A stretch of 12,109 bases of DNA from RGIG8775 sp045121195. Its GTDB lineage: Bacteria; Bacillota; Clostridia; Oscillospirales; CAG-272. Positions 1-6,109 of this stretch are shown piece by piece (position 1 is the stretch's first letter; each line of letters begins with the position of its first letter). Made by a program: the position numbers and the translations under genes. Location: NCBI GenBank assembly GCA_045121195.1, contig JBGVFO010000022.1, positions 1 to 12,109 on the forward strand. Direction: 5' to 3'. Below the pieces are notes generated by a model that searched no databases, had not been told where the DNA came from, and saw only the letters and a list, made by a program, of their open reading frames with translations.

Positions 1-1560
1 AACGAGGATACCATTCGTCAGGTGCTTCATATCTTGATGAACGATGGTTTGCGCATCGACTACGGCGAAAAGCTCGGAAAGACAATCATCTTTGCCAAGA
101 ACCATGAGCACGCCGAGAAGATCCACGAGATATTCGGCAAGGAATACCCCAATCTACCCGGATATACCAAGGTCATTGACAACTATATGACCTATGCGCA
201 GAGTGCGATCGATGAGTTTTCCGATCCCAAGAAATTACCTCAAATTGCAATCTCCGTCGATATGCTTGACACAGGTATCGATGTACCCGAGGTGCTGAAC
301 CTCGTGTTCTTCAAGAAGGTGATGAGTAAGGCAAAGTTCTGGCAGATGATCGGTCGCGGAACTCGCCGTTGCGACGGACTGATGGACGGCAAGGATAAGG
401 ACAAGTTCTATATCTTCGATTTCTGCGGAAACTTTGAGTTCTTCCGGATGAACAACGGCAAACCTACGGCAAATCAGATTGCCCTGCAGGGAGCAATCTT
501 TAAGCTCAAGGCACAGATCGCGTTTAAGTTGCAGGATCTTGCGTATCAGACAACCGATTTGATTGCATTCCGCAAGTTTTTGGTTGACGATATGGTGCGT
601 AAGGTGCGCGAGCTCAACAAAGAGAACTTTGCTGTGCGTCAGCATTTGCGTTACGTGGAGCAATATGCAAATCCCGACAACTACAATTCTCTCACTTATG
701 AGGATACGCTTCTCATGGCAGAAGAACTTGCTTCGCTGATTACGCCCGACGAGGACGAGGCGTCCGCCGTTCGCTTTGATGCTTTGATGTACGGTATGGA
801 GCTTGCATATCTTGCCGGCAAGAAGTATTCTCGCGCCCGCACCGATCTTTACAAAAAGGTCAGCGGAATTGCAAGCGTAGCAAACATCCCCGAAATTATG
901 GTTCAGTCTGATCTTATCAACAAGATTTTGCACACCGATTATTTGGATAACGCAGGAATTAACGAGTTCGAGCATATCCGTGAAAATCTTCGCGATTTGA
1001 TGAAGTATATCCCAAGAACAGTGGTAAAATATATCACCAATTTTGATGATGAAATACTTTCTGTTGAATGGAATGAATCCGACCTTGAAAGTGACGATCT
1101 TAAAAACTATAAAGCAAAGGCAGAGTTCTATATTCGTCAGCATCAGGATGAAACGGCAATTGCAAAATTAAAGAGTAACGTTCCCTTAAGCGCAGAGGAT
1201 GTCAAGTCTCTCGAACGCATTTTGTGGAGCGAGGTAGGTAGTAAAAAAGACTACGAAACAGAATATGGTGAAAAACCGCTTGGTGAGTTTGTTCGTGAGG
1301 TCGTAGGACTTGATATGACAGCAGCCAAGGCGGCGTTTGCCGAGTATTTGAACGATGTTAATCTCGACGCAGACCAAATTTATTTTGTCAATCAAATCAT
1401 TGAATATATCGTGCGAAATGGCGTAATGAAGGATATGTCGGTTCTGCAGGAGGCTCCGTTTACCGATAGGGGTAGTATCGTTGAAGTGTTTGCCGACCTC
1501 TCTGTATGGAGTGGAATCCGCAAAGTGATTGAACAGATCAACGCCAATGCAGCGGCATAA
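1..1560 (+). CDS. hsdR: Type I restriction enzyme R subunit, 3' part (cut by window edge)
   Basis: The reading frame is open from base 1 and ends with TAA at 1558-1560, giving about 519 residues of the C-terminal part. The R subunit is the ATP-driven DNA translocase and nuclease of type I restriction complexes, acting in the cytoplasm with HsdM and HsdS. Visible here is the second RecA-like helicase lobe: motif IV (TIIFAKNHEHAEKI, about residues 28-41), motif V (VDMLDTGIDVPEV, about 86-98) and motif VI (QMIGRGTRR, about 115-123). A long helical C-terminal region follows, resembling the EcoEI-type R C-terminal domain and ending in PFTDRGSIVEVF and a terminal helix. The N-terminal nuclease domain, Walker A and DEAD box lie outside the window. 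No hsdM or hsdS is seen downstream, so any partner genes must be upstream. The frame is intact throughout. A different SF2 helicase of the same architecture is the main alternative. Confidence 0.88.
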   Translation, partial: NEDTIRQVLHILMNDGLRIDYGEKLGKTIIFAKNHEHAEKIHEIFGKEYPNLPGYTKVIDNYMTYAQSAIDEFSDPKKLPQIAISVDMLDTGIDVPEVLNLVFFKKVMSKAKFWQMIGRGTRRCDGLMDGKDKDKFYIFDFCGNFEFFRMNNGKPTANQIALQGAIFKLKAQIAFKLQDLAYQTTDLIAFRKFLVDDMVRKVRELNKENFAVRQHLRYVEQYANPDNYNSLTYEDTLLMAEELASLITPDEDEASAVRFDALMYGMELAYLAGKKYSRARTDLYKKVSGIASVANIPEIMVQSDLINKILHTDYLDNAGINEFEHIRENLRDLMKYIPRTVVKYITNFDDEILSVEWNESDLESDDLKNYKAKAEFYIRQHQDETAIAKLKSNVPLSAEDVKSLERILWSEVGSKKDYETEYGEKPLGEFVREVVGLDMTAAKAAFAEYLNDVNLDADQIYFVNQIIEYIVRNGVMKDMSVLQEAPFTDRGSIVEVFADLSVWSGIRKVIEQINANAAA

Positions 1561-1606
1561 TGCTTCACGCCAAGAAGGCACGAAGTAAAACCAAATAACA
1601 AATAGC

Positions 1607-1640
1607 AACGAGGCCGCACGAAAGTGCGACCTCGTTTTGT
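1607..1640 (+). terminator. Rho-independent terminator after hsdR
   Basis: The arms AACGAGG-c-CGCAC (1607-1619) and GTGCG-a-CCTCGTT (1624-1636) enclose a GAAA tetraloop and run into TTTTGT. There is one internal C/A mismatch. It begins 47 bases after the hsdR stop codon and ends that transcription unit. Confidence 0.85.
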
Positions 1641-1665
1641 CATCGTGAAATTTTCGCAGACCCTA

Positions 1666-1694
1666 TTGACAAACTTTCCTTCGTATGCTACACG
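1666..1694 (+). promoter_or_regulatory. Promoter of the LexA-like gene
   Basis: A consensus -35 TTGACA (1666-1671) is followed, after 17 bases, by TACACG (1689-1694), a weak -10 helped by an upstream TGC (extended -10, 1686-1688). It lies just after the hsdR terminator and 35 bases before the LexA-like start codon. Confidence 0.65.
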
Positions 1695-1707
1695 GTGCAA
1701 TTGTACC
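1694..1707 (+). promoter_or_regulatory. Near-perfect palindrome, possible operator
   Basis: GGTgCAATTGtACC is a 14-base palindrome with one mismatched pair. It overlaps the last base of the -10 and covers the expected transcription start of the LexA-like gene, where a repressor would block transcription. Self-regulation by the encoded protein is an inference; the motif is not the usual Firmicutes LexA box. Confidence 0.45.
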
Positions 1708-1728
1708 TTAAATAAAACGGAGGCATTT

Positions 1729-2037
1729 ATGAACAAGTGGAGTCCCGAGAGGGCGGAGGCGATCCGCCAATTTATAGACGAATATTTTATGGAGAACCGC
1801 AAGTCGCCGACGGTGCGCGACATCGCGGCGGGAACGGGCATTTCTAAAACCTCGGTGCAAAGATACCTTACCGATATGAAAGAACACGGCGAGATCGAGT
1901 ACAATGGTCGCCGCAGCATCGGCACAAATCTCTCGCGTAATATGTTTGAAACAACGCCCGGGAAGATAGGTCAAAGCCGACACCACTACAGGAAGACAAA
2001 ATTAAACATTTTGTTTTCCTGTTTCATATATGAATGA
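1729..2037 (+). CDS. LexA-like DNA-binding domain protein, no peptidase domain
   Basis: The ATG at 1729 follows ACGGAGG (1717-1723) at good distance and gives 102 residues. Residues 1-65 match the LexA N-terminal winged helix: an opening helix (ERAEAIRQFIDEYF), then SPTVRDIAAGTGISKTSVQRYLTDM, the helix-turn-helix, then the wing (GEIEYNGRRSI). In full LexA proteins, about 200 residues long, a self-cleavage loop and S24 peptidase domain follow. Here the remaining 35 or so residues are unrelated, and the last 16 are encoded within a terminator hairpin. The gene therefore makes either a stand-alone DNA-binding domain that RecA could not inactivate by cleavage, or a decayed LexA paralogue. No frameshift restoring the missing half was found. 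Targets are unknown. Confidence 0.7.
   Translation: MNKWSPERAEAIRQFIDEYFMENRKSPTVRDIAAGTGISKTSVQRYLTDMKEHGEIEYNGRRSIGTNLSRNMFETTPGKIGQSRHHYRKTKLNILFSCFIYE
1989..2025 (+). terminator. Terminator overlapping the 3' end of the LexA-like gene
   Basis: A 13-bp stem, with one G-U pair, is formed by CAGGAAGACAAAA (1989-2001) and TTTTGTTTTCCTG (2009-2021) around a 7-base loop, followed by TTTC. It sits inside the last 16 codons of the LexA-like frame, suggesting the coding end was not shaped by selection. Confidence 0.75.
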
Positions 2038-2082
2038 CAAGTGAGCAAAACGCGAGCTTGCATTCTCCCATATTCCTCCTTA

Positions 2083-2116
2083 GCTCACGAAGTGAGCGGT
2101 GTCGTTGGGTTCAAGT
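2083..2116 (+). repeat. GAA-loop hairpin followed by GGTTCAAGT repeat
   Basis: GCTCAC-GAA-GTGAGC is a perfect 6-bp hairpin. It is followed at 2099-2116 by GTGTCGTTGGGTTCAAGT, which is repeated exactly at 4957-4974 after another small hairpin. The tail resembles a tRNA T-loop but has no matching acceptor or T-stem partner, so it is called an interspersed repeat and not a tRNA. Confidence 0.6.
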
Positions 2117-2134
2117 AGGAAAGAGAAGCATAAT

Positions 2135-2153
2135 GGTGCAACAATTTTGCACC
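2135..2153. repeat. Inverted repeat GGTGCAA-5-TTGCACC
   Basis: Perfect 7-bp arms (2135-2141 and 2147-2153) surround CAATT. The arm is close to the half-site of the palindrome at 1694-1707 (GGTGCAA), so the two may bind the same protein; it could equally be a small RNA hairpin. No gene lies between about 2040 and 2440. Confidence 0.4.
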
Positions 2154-2160
2154 CTAACAC

Positions 2161-2217
2161 AAAAGTCCTTGATTTCGGGGGGCTTTTCGTGTTTTTAGGG
2201 GTAAAAAACACACCCCT
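2161..2217 (+). terminator. Two tandem terminator-like hairpins
   Basis: The first stem pairs AAAAGTCC (2161-2168) with GGGCTTTT (2180-2187), one pair being G-U, and is followed by CGTGTTTTT. The second pairs AGGGGT (2197-2202) with ACCCCT (2212-2217) and is followed by TTC. They stand between the LexA-like gene and the ABC operon and have no adjacent gene of their own. They may be remnants of a lost gene or may insulate the operon. Confidence 0.5.
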
Positions 2218-2377
2218 TTCACCATTGTACCTTTTCCCCGACCTTTTGGGCTTGAACCTGCGACTTTATCGCATGATTGAAGATTAACCGCTTTTCTGAC
2301 ATAATACAAGCGGAAAGAAGAAAAACAAGGATTTATCAAAACCGATTAGACAAAGAAACCGACCGAACAGACTAAAA

Positions 2378-2408
2378 TCAACATCTCTCCGTTTTTGTAT
2401 GCTATAAT
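2378..2408 (+). promoter_or_regulatory. Promoter of the ABC/LytTR operon
   Basis: A perfect extended -10, TGC-TATAAT (2400-2408), lies 36 bases upstream of the ATPase start region. A possible -35 (TCAACA, 2378-2383) is 19 bases upstream, longer than ideal, as is common for extended -10 promoters. Confidence 0.7.
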
Positions 2409-2444
2409 GTTATCCGCAAGCAAGATGAAATGGAGGATACATAA

Positions 2445-3173
2445 ATCCAAAAAATTAAAACGGCCGGGCTTGTCAAGCGGTATAAAAACATTACCGCTGT
2501 CGATAAGCTTGATTTAGAAATACGGCAAGGTGAATTGTTTTCTCTGCTTGGTGTAAACGGTGCGGGAAAGACTACAACAATAAAAATGCTCTCTTGCCTA
2601 ACAATGCCTACGGACGGAGATGCTTTTGTTGGTGGTTACATTATAACAAAGGAATCGGAACAAGTAAAGCGGTTGATTGGCGTATCTCCACAAGAAACCG
2701 CCGTTGCTCCTAATCTTTCCGTGGAGGAAAACCTTGAACTGATTTGTGGTATTCACGGCTTCTCCAAGGAAAAAACGCAGGCGAAGATTACAGAGCTTTC
2801 CAAGAGGTTTGGTTTGGATACTGTGTTGCGAAGAAAGGCAGGTAAGCTGTCAGGTGGGTGGCAACGCCGCGTCAGCATAGCAATGGCACTGATCAGTGAG
2901 CCGAAAATTCTGTTTTTAGACGAGCCTACGCTTGGACTTGACGTGATTGCAAGGCACGAGCTTTGGGAAACCATTCGTTCTTTGAAAGGCAAAATTACGA
3001 TCATCTTAACTACACACTATATGGAAGAAGCCGAAGCGCTCTCTGACCGCATAGGCATTATGAAAAGCGGAAAACTTCTTGCGGTAGGTACTGTGGATGA
3101 ACTGAACGAGAAATCTGGAACAAAAGATTTTGAGGCGACGTTCGTTTCCATCGTAAAGGAGGGTGTGGTATGA
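2445..3173 (+). CDS. ABC transporter ATP-binding protein (start codon reads ATC)
   Basis: This is a BcrA/CcmA-type ATPase that powers the permease encoded just downstream. The frame gives about 242 residues: Walker A GVNGAGKT (36-43), Q-loop SPQE (81-84), signature LSGGW (135-139, W replacing the usual Q), Walker B ILFLDE (155-160) and H-loop TTHYMEE (with H191). The family's usual N-terminus is readable upstream of the first TTG (2535), starting IQKIKTAGLV. The only codon at the right distance (8 bases) from GGAGG (2432-2436) is ATC at 2445, directly after an in-frame TAA at 2442-2444. No ATG, GTG or TTG occurs before 2535, and starting there would remove the first strands before Walker A. 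The gene therefore uses a rare ATC start, has lost its start codon, or carries a sequence error. Its stop overlaps the permease start (ATGA). Confidence 0.88.
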   Translation: MQKIKTAGLVKRYKNITAVDKLDLEIRQGELFSLLGVNGAGKTTTIKMLSCLTMPTDGDAFVGGYIITKESEQVKRLIGVSPQETAVAPNLSVEENLELICGIHGFSKEKTQAKITELSKRFGLDTVLRRKAGKLSGGWQRRVSIAMALISEPKILFLDEPTLGLDVIARHELWETIRSLKGKITIILTTHYMEEAEALSDRIGIMKSGKLLAVGTVDELNEKSGTKDFEATFVSIVKEGVV

Positions 3174-3901
3174 GAATGATTCCTTTTGCTAAAAGATGTA
3201 CGAAGGAGATCTTGCGCGATCCAATCAACCTTGGTTTCGGCTTGGGATTTCCGTTGGTATTACTGCTGCTTCTCAGTGCTTTACAGGCAAATATTCCCGT
3301 GAGCTTGTTTGAGATCGATACATTGACTCCCGGCATTACCGTGTTTGGATTATCGTTTATGACGTTGTTTTCGGCAACGTTGGTTGCCAAAGACCGAGAA
3401 AGCGCACTCTTACAAAGACTATACACAACACCTCTTACGGGATTTGATTTTATTATTGGATATATGCTTCCGCTTCTGCCCATTGCCCTTGGCCAGACTG
3501 TTATTTGTTATCTGTTTGCGATTCCCTTGGGGCTTACGCTCAGCGTGAATATTATTTATGCGGTTATCGGTATGATACCTATGGCAATTTTTAATATCGC
3601 ACTCGGACTTTTGTGTGGCAGTATTTTTGGCGTAAAACAGGTTGGCGGTATTTGCGGAGCGTTACTTACCAATCTCTCTGCGTGGCTTTCGGGCGTATGG
3701 TTTGATTTGAAACTGGTGGGTGGAGTCTTTGAGAAAATAGCCAATGCTCTCCCATTCGTTCACGCAGCCGAAATGGAAAAAGCGTTGTTTAGCGGAGATT
3801 TCGGGCTTGCTGCCACACATATTTTGCCGATTGTTCTGTATAGTATAACAATAACGGCGATTGCCGTGTTCTGTTTCCTCAGACAAATGAAAAAACAGTA
3901 A
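3170..3901 (+). CDS. ABC-2 type transporter permease
   Basis: A 243-residue membrane protein whose ATG overlaps the ATPase stop (ATGA at 3170-3173), implying coupled translation and a heterodimeric partner. About six hydrophobic segments are visible: near residues 20-40 (GLGFPLVLLLLLSALQ), 55-75, 95-120, 125-155, 158-180 and 215-238. The cytoplasmic stretch AKDRESALLQRLYTTPLTGFD (about 73-93) is the conserved pattern of ABC-2 permeases (DR.SG....L.ttP). The substrate cannot be told. Such pairs with a LytTR neighbour often export a peptide, an antibiotic or a cell-envelope component, but that is inference from context. Confidence 0.87.
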   Translation: MRMIPFAKRCTKEILRDPINLGFGLGFPLVLLLLLSALQANIPVSLFEIDTLTPGITVFGLSFMTLFSATLVAKDRESALLQRLYTTPLTGFDFIIGYMLPLLPIALGQTVICYLFAIPLGLTLSVNIIYAVIGMIPMAIFNIALGLLCGSIFGVKQVGGICGALLTNLSAWLSGVWFDLKLVGGVFEKIANALPFVHAAEMEKALFSGDFGLAATHILPIVLYSITITAIAVFCFLRQMKKQ

Positions 3902-3912
3902 GGATATTGAAA

Positions 3913-4356
3913 ATGAAGTACAAGCTCATCATTGATAAAGATGCTGAAGAAGAAGTAATAGCAATCGTTCACGCGCCTTCTTCTCTGACACAAGAGATAG
4001 AAGATCTTGTGCATAGCTTTTCAGGAGCAGACTATATCATAGGACACCGTGAAGAAGAAATACGAAAGCTTTCCTTCGCAGAAATAGAGTGCATCACTGT
4101 TATTGAAAGAAGGGTAATTGCCATTGATACGAAAGGCAACCGCTTTTCGCTCAAAGACAGACTGCGAGAATTAGAGGATATTTTGCCATCGTATTTTATC
4201 CGTATCAACAAATCTACTATCGCCAATGAACATCGTATTCAGCGATTTGATGCGGTTTTCAACGGCGGTGTAGATGCCGTGTTTTATTGCGGATACAAGG
4301 AATACGTTTCAAGGCGTTGCTTTGCGGAGATCAGAAGGAGGTACGAAGGAATATGA
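3913..4356 (+). CDS. LytTR-family transcriptional regulator
   Basis: The ATG at 3913 is 8 bases after AAGGA (3900-3904); an in-frame TTG at 3907 would add two residues and is less well placed. The product is 147 residues with no receiver domain. The LytTR DNA-binding domain occupies about residues 50-147: LSFAEIECITVIERRVIAI, then FSLKDRLRELEDILPSYFIR, INKSTIANEHRIQRF and the closing YKEYVSRRCFAEIRRRY. The first 45 residues form a small alpha/beta region typical of LytTR proteins paired with DUF3021. It lies 11 bases after the permease and overlaps the next gene by ATGA. It probably controls this operon, with activity set by the membrane protein encoded next. Confidence 0.88.
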   Translation: MKYKLIIDKDAEEEVIAIVHAPSSLTQEIEDLVHSFSGADYIIGHREEEIRKLSFAEIECITVIERRVIAIDTKGNRFSLKDRLRELEDILPSYFIRINKSTIANEHRIQRFDAVFNGGVDAVFYCGYKEYVSRRCFAEIRRRYEGI

Positions 4357-4787
4357 AAAAGTTTGTTTTGGAGTTTTTGCGCCGTGGCTTCATTGCCGCG
4401 GGTATCGGTCCGATTGTTTTGGCAATAGTATATCTGATCTTACAACATTCTGCTGACATAAAAACGCTAACCGTTCATGAGGTCTGCATCGGTATACTTT
4501 CACTCGCCACTCTTGCCTTTATTGCAGGCGGGATGAATTCTATTTATCAAGTTGAGCGTATGCCGCTGATGACGGCGATATTGATACACGGCGGTGTTTT
4601 GTATATTGGATATCTCGGTACGTATTTACTCAACGATTGGCTTGACTTCGGGGTAATACCGATTATAGTATTCACAGCAATTTTTGTTGTGGGCTATATC
4701 GTGATTTGGGCTATCATTTATTCGATTATCCGAAGAAACACAGCCAAGCTCAATGAAATGCTGAAGAAGAAACAACAAAATCCATAA
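4353..4787 (+). CDS. DUF3021 family membrane protein
   Basis: A 144-residue protein translated from an ATG overlapping the LytTR stop, with AAGGAGG upstream (4334-4340). It has four hydrophobic segments (about residues 14-31, 42-62, 71-94 and 100-126) and a basic tail (IIRRNTAKLNEMLKKKQQ). Size, topology and position directly after a LytTR gene match DUF3021, whose members are found next to LytTR regulators and are thought to control them at the membrane. The start FVLEFLRRGFIAAGIGPIVL carries the family's N-terminal helix pattern. No catalytic motif is visible. Confidence 0.82.
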   Translation: MKKFVLEFLRRGFIAAGIGPIVLAIVYLILQHSADIKTLTVHEVCIGILSLATLAFIAGGMNSIYQVERMPLMTAILIHGGVLYIGYLGTYLLNDWLDFGVIPIIVFTAIFVVGYIVIWAIIYSIIRRNTAKLNEMLKKKQQNP

Positions 4788-4830
4788 TCTGTTTTTAGGT
4801 TTTAGTTTCAAAATTGTTGGGGCAGTTCAA

Positions 4831-4866
4831 AACAAAAACGGAGTCCGATCGGACTCCGTTTTTGTT
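4831..4866. terminator. 36-base perfect palindrome ending the ABC operon
   Basis: The arm AACAAAAACGGAGTCC (4831-4846) is mirrored exactly by 4851-4866 around GATC. With A-runs on one side and TTTTTGTT on the other it works as a terminator on either strand. It begins 43 bases after the DUF3021 stop. Confidence 0.9.
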
Positions 4867-4893
4867 TGGCCTTGTTTGGATTTGCTATCAAAG

Positions 4894-5092
4894 CCGCCTC
4901 AGCGAAGCGGTTAGGGGTAACTTTGCGAAGCAAAGGTATAAGCGAACGCAGTTCGCGTGTCGTTGGGTTCAAGTCGGGAAGAAAGGGGCGTCGGGGACGT
5001 CGCCCCCTACAAAGGCACGTCCGTTGTTCATGCAGGGGGCGGGCAGATGCAAGCATCTGCGGTTCAAGTCGGGTGAAGAAATGCACGCATTT
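4894..5092. repeat. Chain of short hairpins with GGTTCAAGTCGG repeats
   Basis: This 200-base stretch has no gene and is almost wholly small inverted repeats: CCGC-9-GCGG (4894-4910), CTTTGC-GAA-GCAAAG (4921-4935), GCGAAC-GCA-GTTCGC (4942-4956), GGGGCG-10-CGCCCC (4985-5006), GCAGATGC-AA-GCATCTGC (5043-5060) and AAATGC-AC-GCATTT (5079-5092). GGTTCAAGTCGGG follows the GTTCGC hairpin (4967-4979) and again directly follows the GCATCTGC hairpin (5061-5073). The 4957-4974 block is identical to 2099-2116. The open frames crossing it on both strands are by-products of the repeats. Confidence 0.65.
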
Positions 5093-5113
5093 GTTCGGAC
5101 GAAGCCAAAAGAG

Positions 5114-5165
5114 AGAAATCCGAAATTGTTGCCAATTGGCGACGGTTTCGGATTTCTTATTCTTT
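5114..5165 (+). terminator. Long hairpin, terminator-like
   Basis: AGAAATCCGAAA (5114-5125) pairs perfectly with TTTCGGATTTCT (5146-5157). The 20 bases between fold further (GCC-AATT-GGC, with G-U pairs), giving one almost continuous 44-base stem. TATTCTTTT follows. It closes the repeat chain, and no gene that it would terminate is seen just upstream. Confidence 0.6.
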
Positions 5166-5257
5166 TCGAAGAAAATGTTTTTTCGGGAATTTGTCATGAT
5201 GTGCTCTATTTGTAGTATCCTCAAAATGCCGCCATATCACGGCTTTTGTGTTTTTAT

Positions 5258-5286
5258 TTGATTAAACTGAATTTGTGTGTTATGAT
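5258..5286 (+). promoter_or_regulatory. Promoter upstream of the broken 5412 gene
   Basis: TTGATT (5258-5263), 17 bases, then TATGAT (5281-5286) preceded by TG at 5278-5279. This would give a leader of about 120 bases before the ATG at 5412; that leader contains the palindrome at 5348-5363. The 5160-5411 interval has no gene. Confidence 0.6.
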
Positions 5287-5347
5287 ATGTGCACGAAAAG
5301 AAAAGGCGTTTGCCGGCGAGGACACCCGAATACAAGCCGCTTATTAT

Positions 5348-5363
5348 GTGCCAAAATTGTCAC
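5348..5363. promoter_or_regulatory. 16-base palindromic operator-like site, copy 1
   Basis: GTGCCAAAATTGTCAC has the imperfect palindromic form GTGnCAAnnTTGnCAC. Its reverse complement matches 6045-6060 in 15 of 16 bases. It embeds a possible -35, TTGTCA (5357-5362), although the -10 17 bases downstream (TATTCG) is poor. It lies 48 bases before the ATG at 5412. Confidence 0.5.
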
Positions 5364-5411
5364 GTCGAAAATGTTATCATATTCGTGTAAAAACAAAAAG
5401 GAGAAAAAATT

Positions 5412-6040
5412 ATGAAAATCAAAAGCTTTTATACCACGGCCCCTCTTTTTGAGGGCGGCAGATTTGATGAGGATAAGCCGATCTGCGTCTTCGACGCCCC
5501 CGCCGTGTTTCTGCATATGATGCGTTGTTTTTTGGACGGGGAGAGCGACGATACGCCGATTGACGAGTCTAAGGAGCGGACTTTTGTCAGCAGAGTTACG
5601 TTCGAGCTTAATGGTGAAGATGTCGAGCTGTGCGGTGTTCTCTGTGATGACCAAAGCTTTTTTGTGGGCGTTAAGGACGGAGATCATTTTTCGGCTGAAA
5701 AGACGGCAGCCACCCTATCCAAACTGCGCAAACTGAAAAGTGATGAGCGAAACAGCTACAGTTTTCTTAATAAATACGTTGAGAACGAAAACAATCTCTC
5801 CGAGTGCGATTACAGCATTGCGAATTTCAACCGTTTTATTGAACTTGCAAAAGAGGAAACCGCGAAAGGTGATACCCGTCCTATTTACGTTTTTAACTTT
5901 TTTTTGAACGATTGGACGAGGCAACTGACGTCACGCCGTTCATTGACGCGCTTGCTGCGCTTGGCAGACAGGTGTTTATTGGGATCTCGAACAGCTATCC
6001 GATGGAACGCTTTCAGCGTGATAACGTGCAGGTCGTATAA
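5412..6040 (+). pseudogene. Unrecognised protein gene broken by a one-base frameshift in T8
   Basis: The ATG at 5412 follows AAAAAGGAG (5395-5403). The frame reads well to residue 162 (RPIYVFN) and then meets eight Ts (5898-5905). Read as written it continues into low-quality sequence and stops at 6074. If one T is added, the next frame gives an acidic, ordinary-looking tail (FFFERLDEATDVTPFIDAL, then LGRQVFIGISNSYPMERF) ending with TAA at 6038-6040, for about 209 residues. That tail resembles the end of a RecF/SMC-type ATPase (hydrophobic strand, acidic ERLDEA, then a strand like GRQVFIGIS), but no Walker A is present: the region where it might lie reads VFDAPAVFLHMMRC. The function is unknown. 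It could be a decayed gene, a sequence error, or a gene using slippage on T8. Confidence 0.6.
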
Positions 6041-6044
6041 TTGT

Positions 6045-6082
6045 GTGACAATTTTGCCACGCGCGGTGCGCTAAACTATAAA
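6045..6082 (+). promoter_or_regulatory. Promoter with palindrome over the -35, start of the four-gene series
   Basis: TTGCCA (6054-6059), 17 bases, then TATAAA (6077-6082) makes a good promoter 28 bases before the ATG at 6110. The -35 lies inside the palindromic site GTGACAATTTTGCCAC (6045-6060), so a bound repressor would cover it. The site starts 5 bases after the corrected stop of the previous gene. Confidence 0.65.
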
Positions 6083-6109
6083 AAAGAAATAAAAAGGAGA
6101 AAACGTATT

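Noticed and set aside
235..1143. A 302-codon open frame on the minus strand inside hsdR
   Set aside because: The plus strand carries clear helicase motifs; the minus frame looks random and has no ribosome site.
2240..2270. A tRNA T-arm-like sequence on the minus strand (GCAGGTTCAAGCC)
   Set aside because: The 3' half of the T-stem and the acceptor and anticodon arms are missing, so it is not a tRNA gene; the GGTTCAAG string recurs in hairpin repeats.
2099..2287. Short open frame between the LexA-like gene and the ABC operon
   Set aside because: It starts in a repeat tag, crosses two terminator-like hairpins and has no family-like sequence.
4894..5092. Possible CRISPR array
   Set aside because: The repeats differ in sequence and spacing, and no regular spacer length or cas gene is present.
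4808..5261. Open frames of about 130 codons on both strands
   Set aside because: They run across a palindromic terminator and the hairpin repeat chain; their translations are arginine-rich and low in order.
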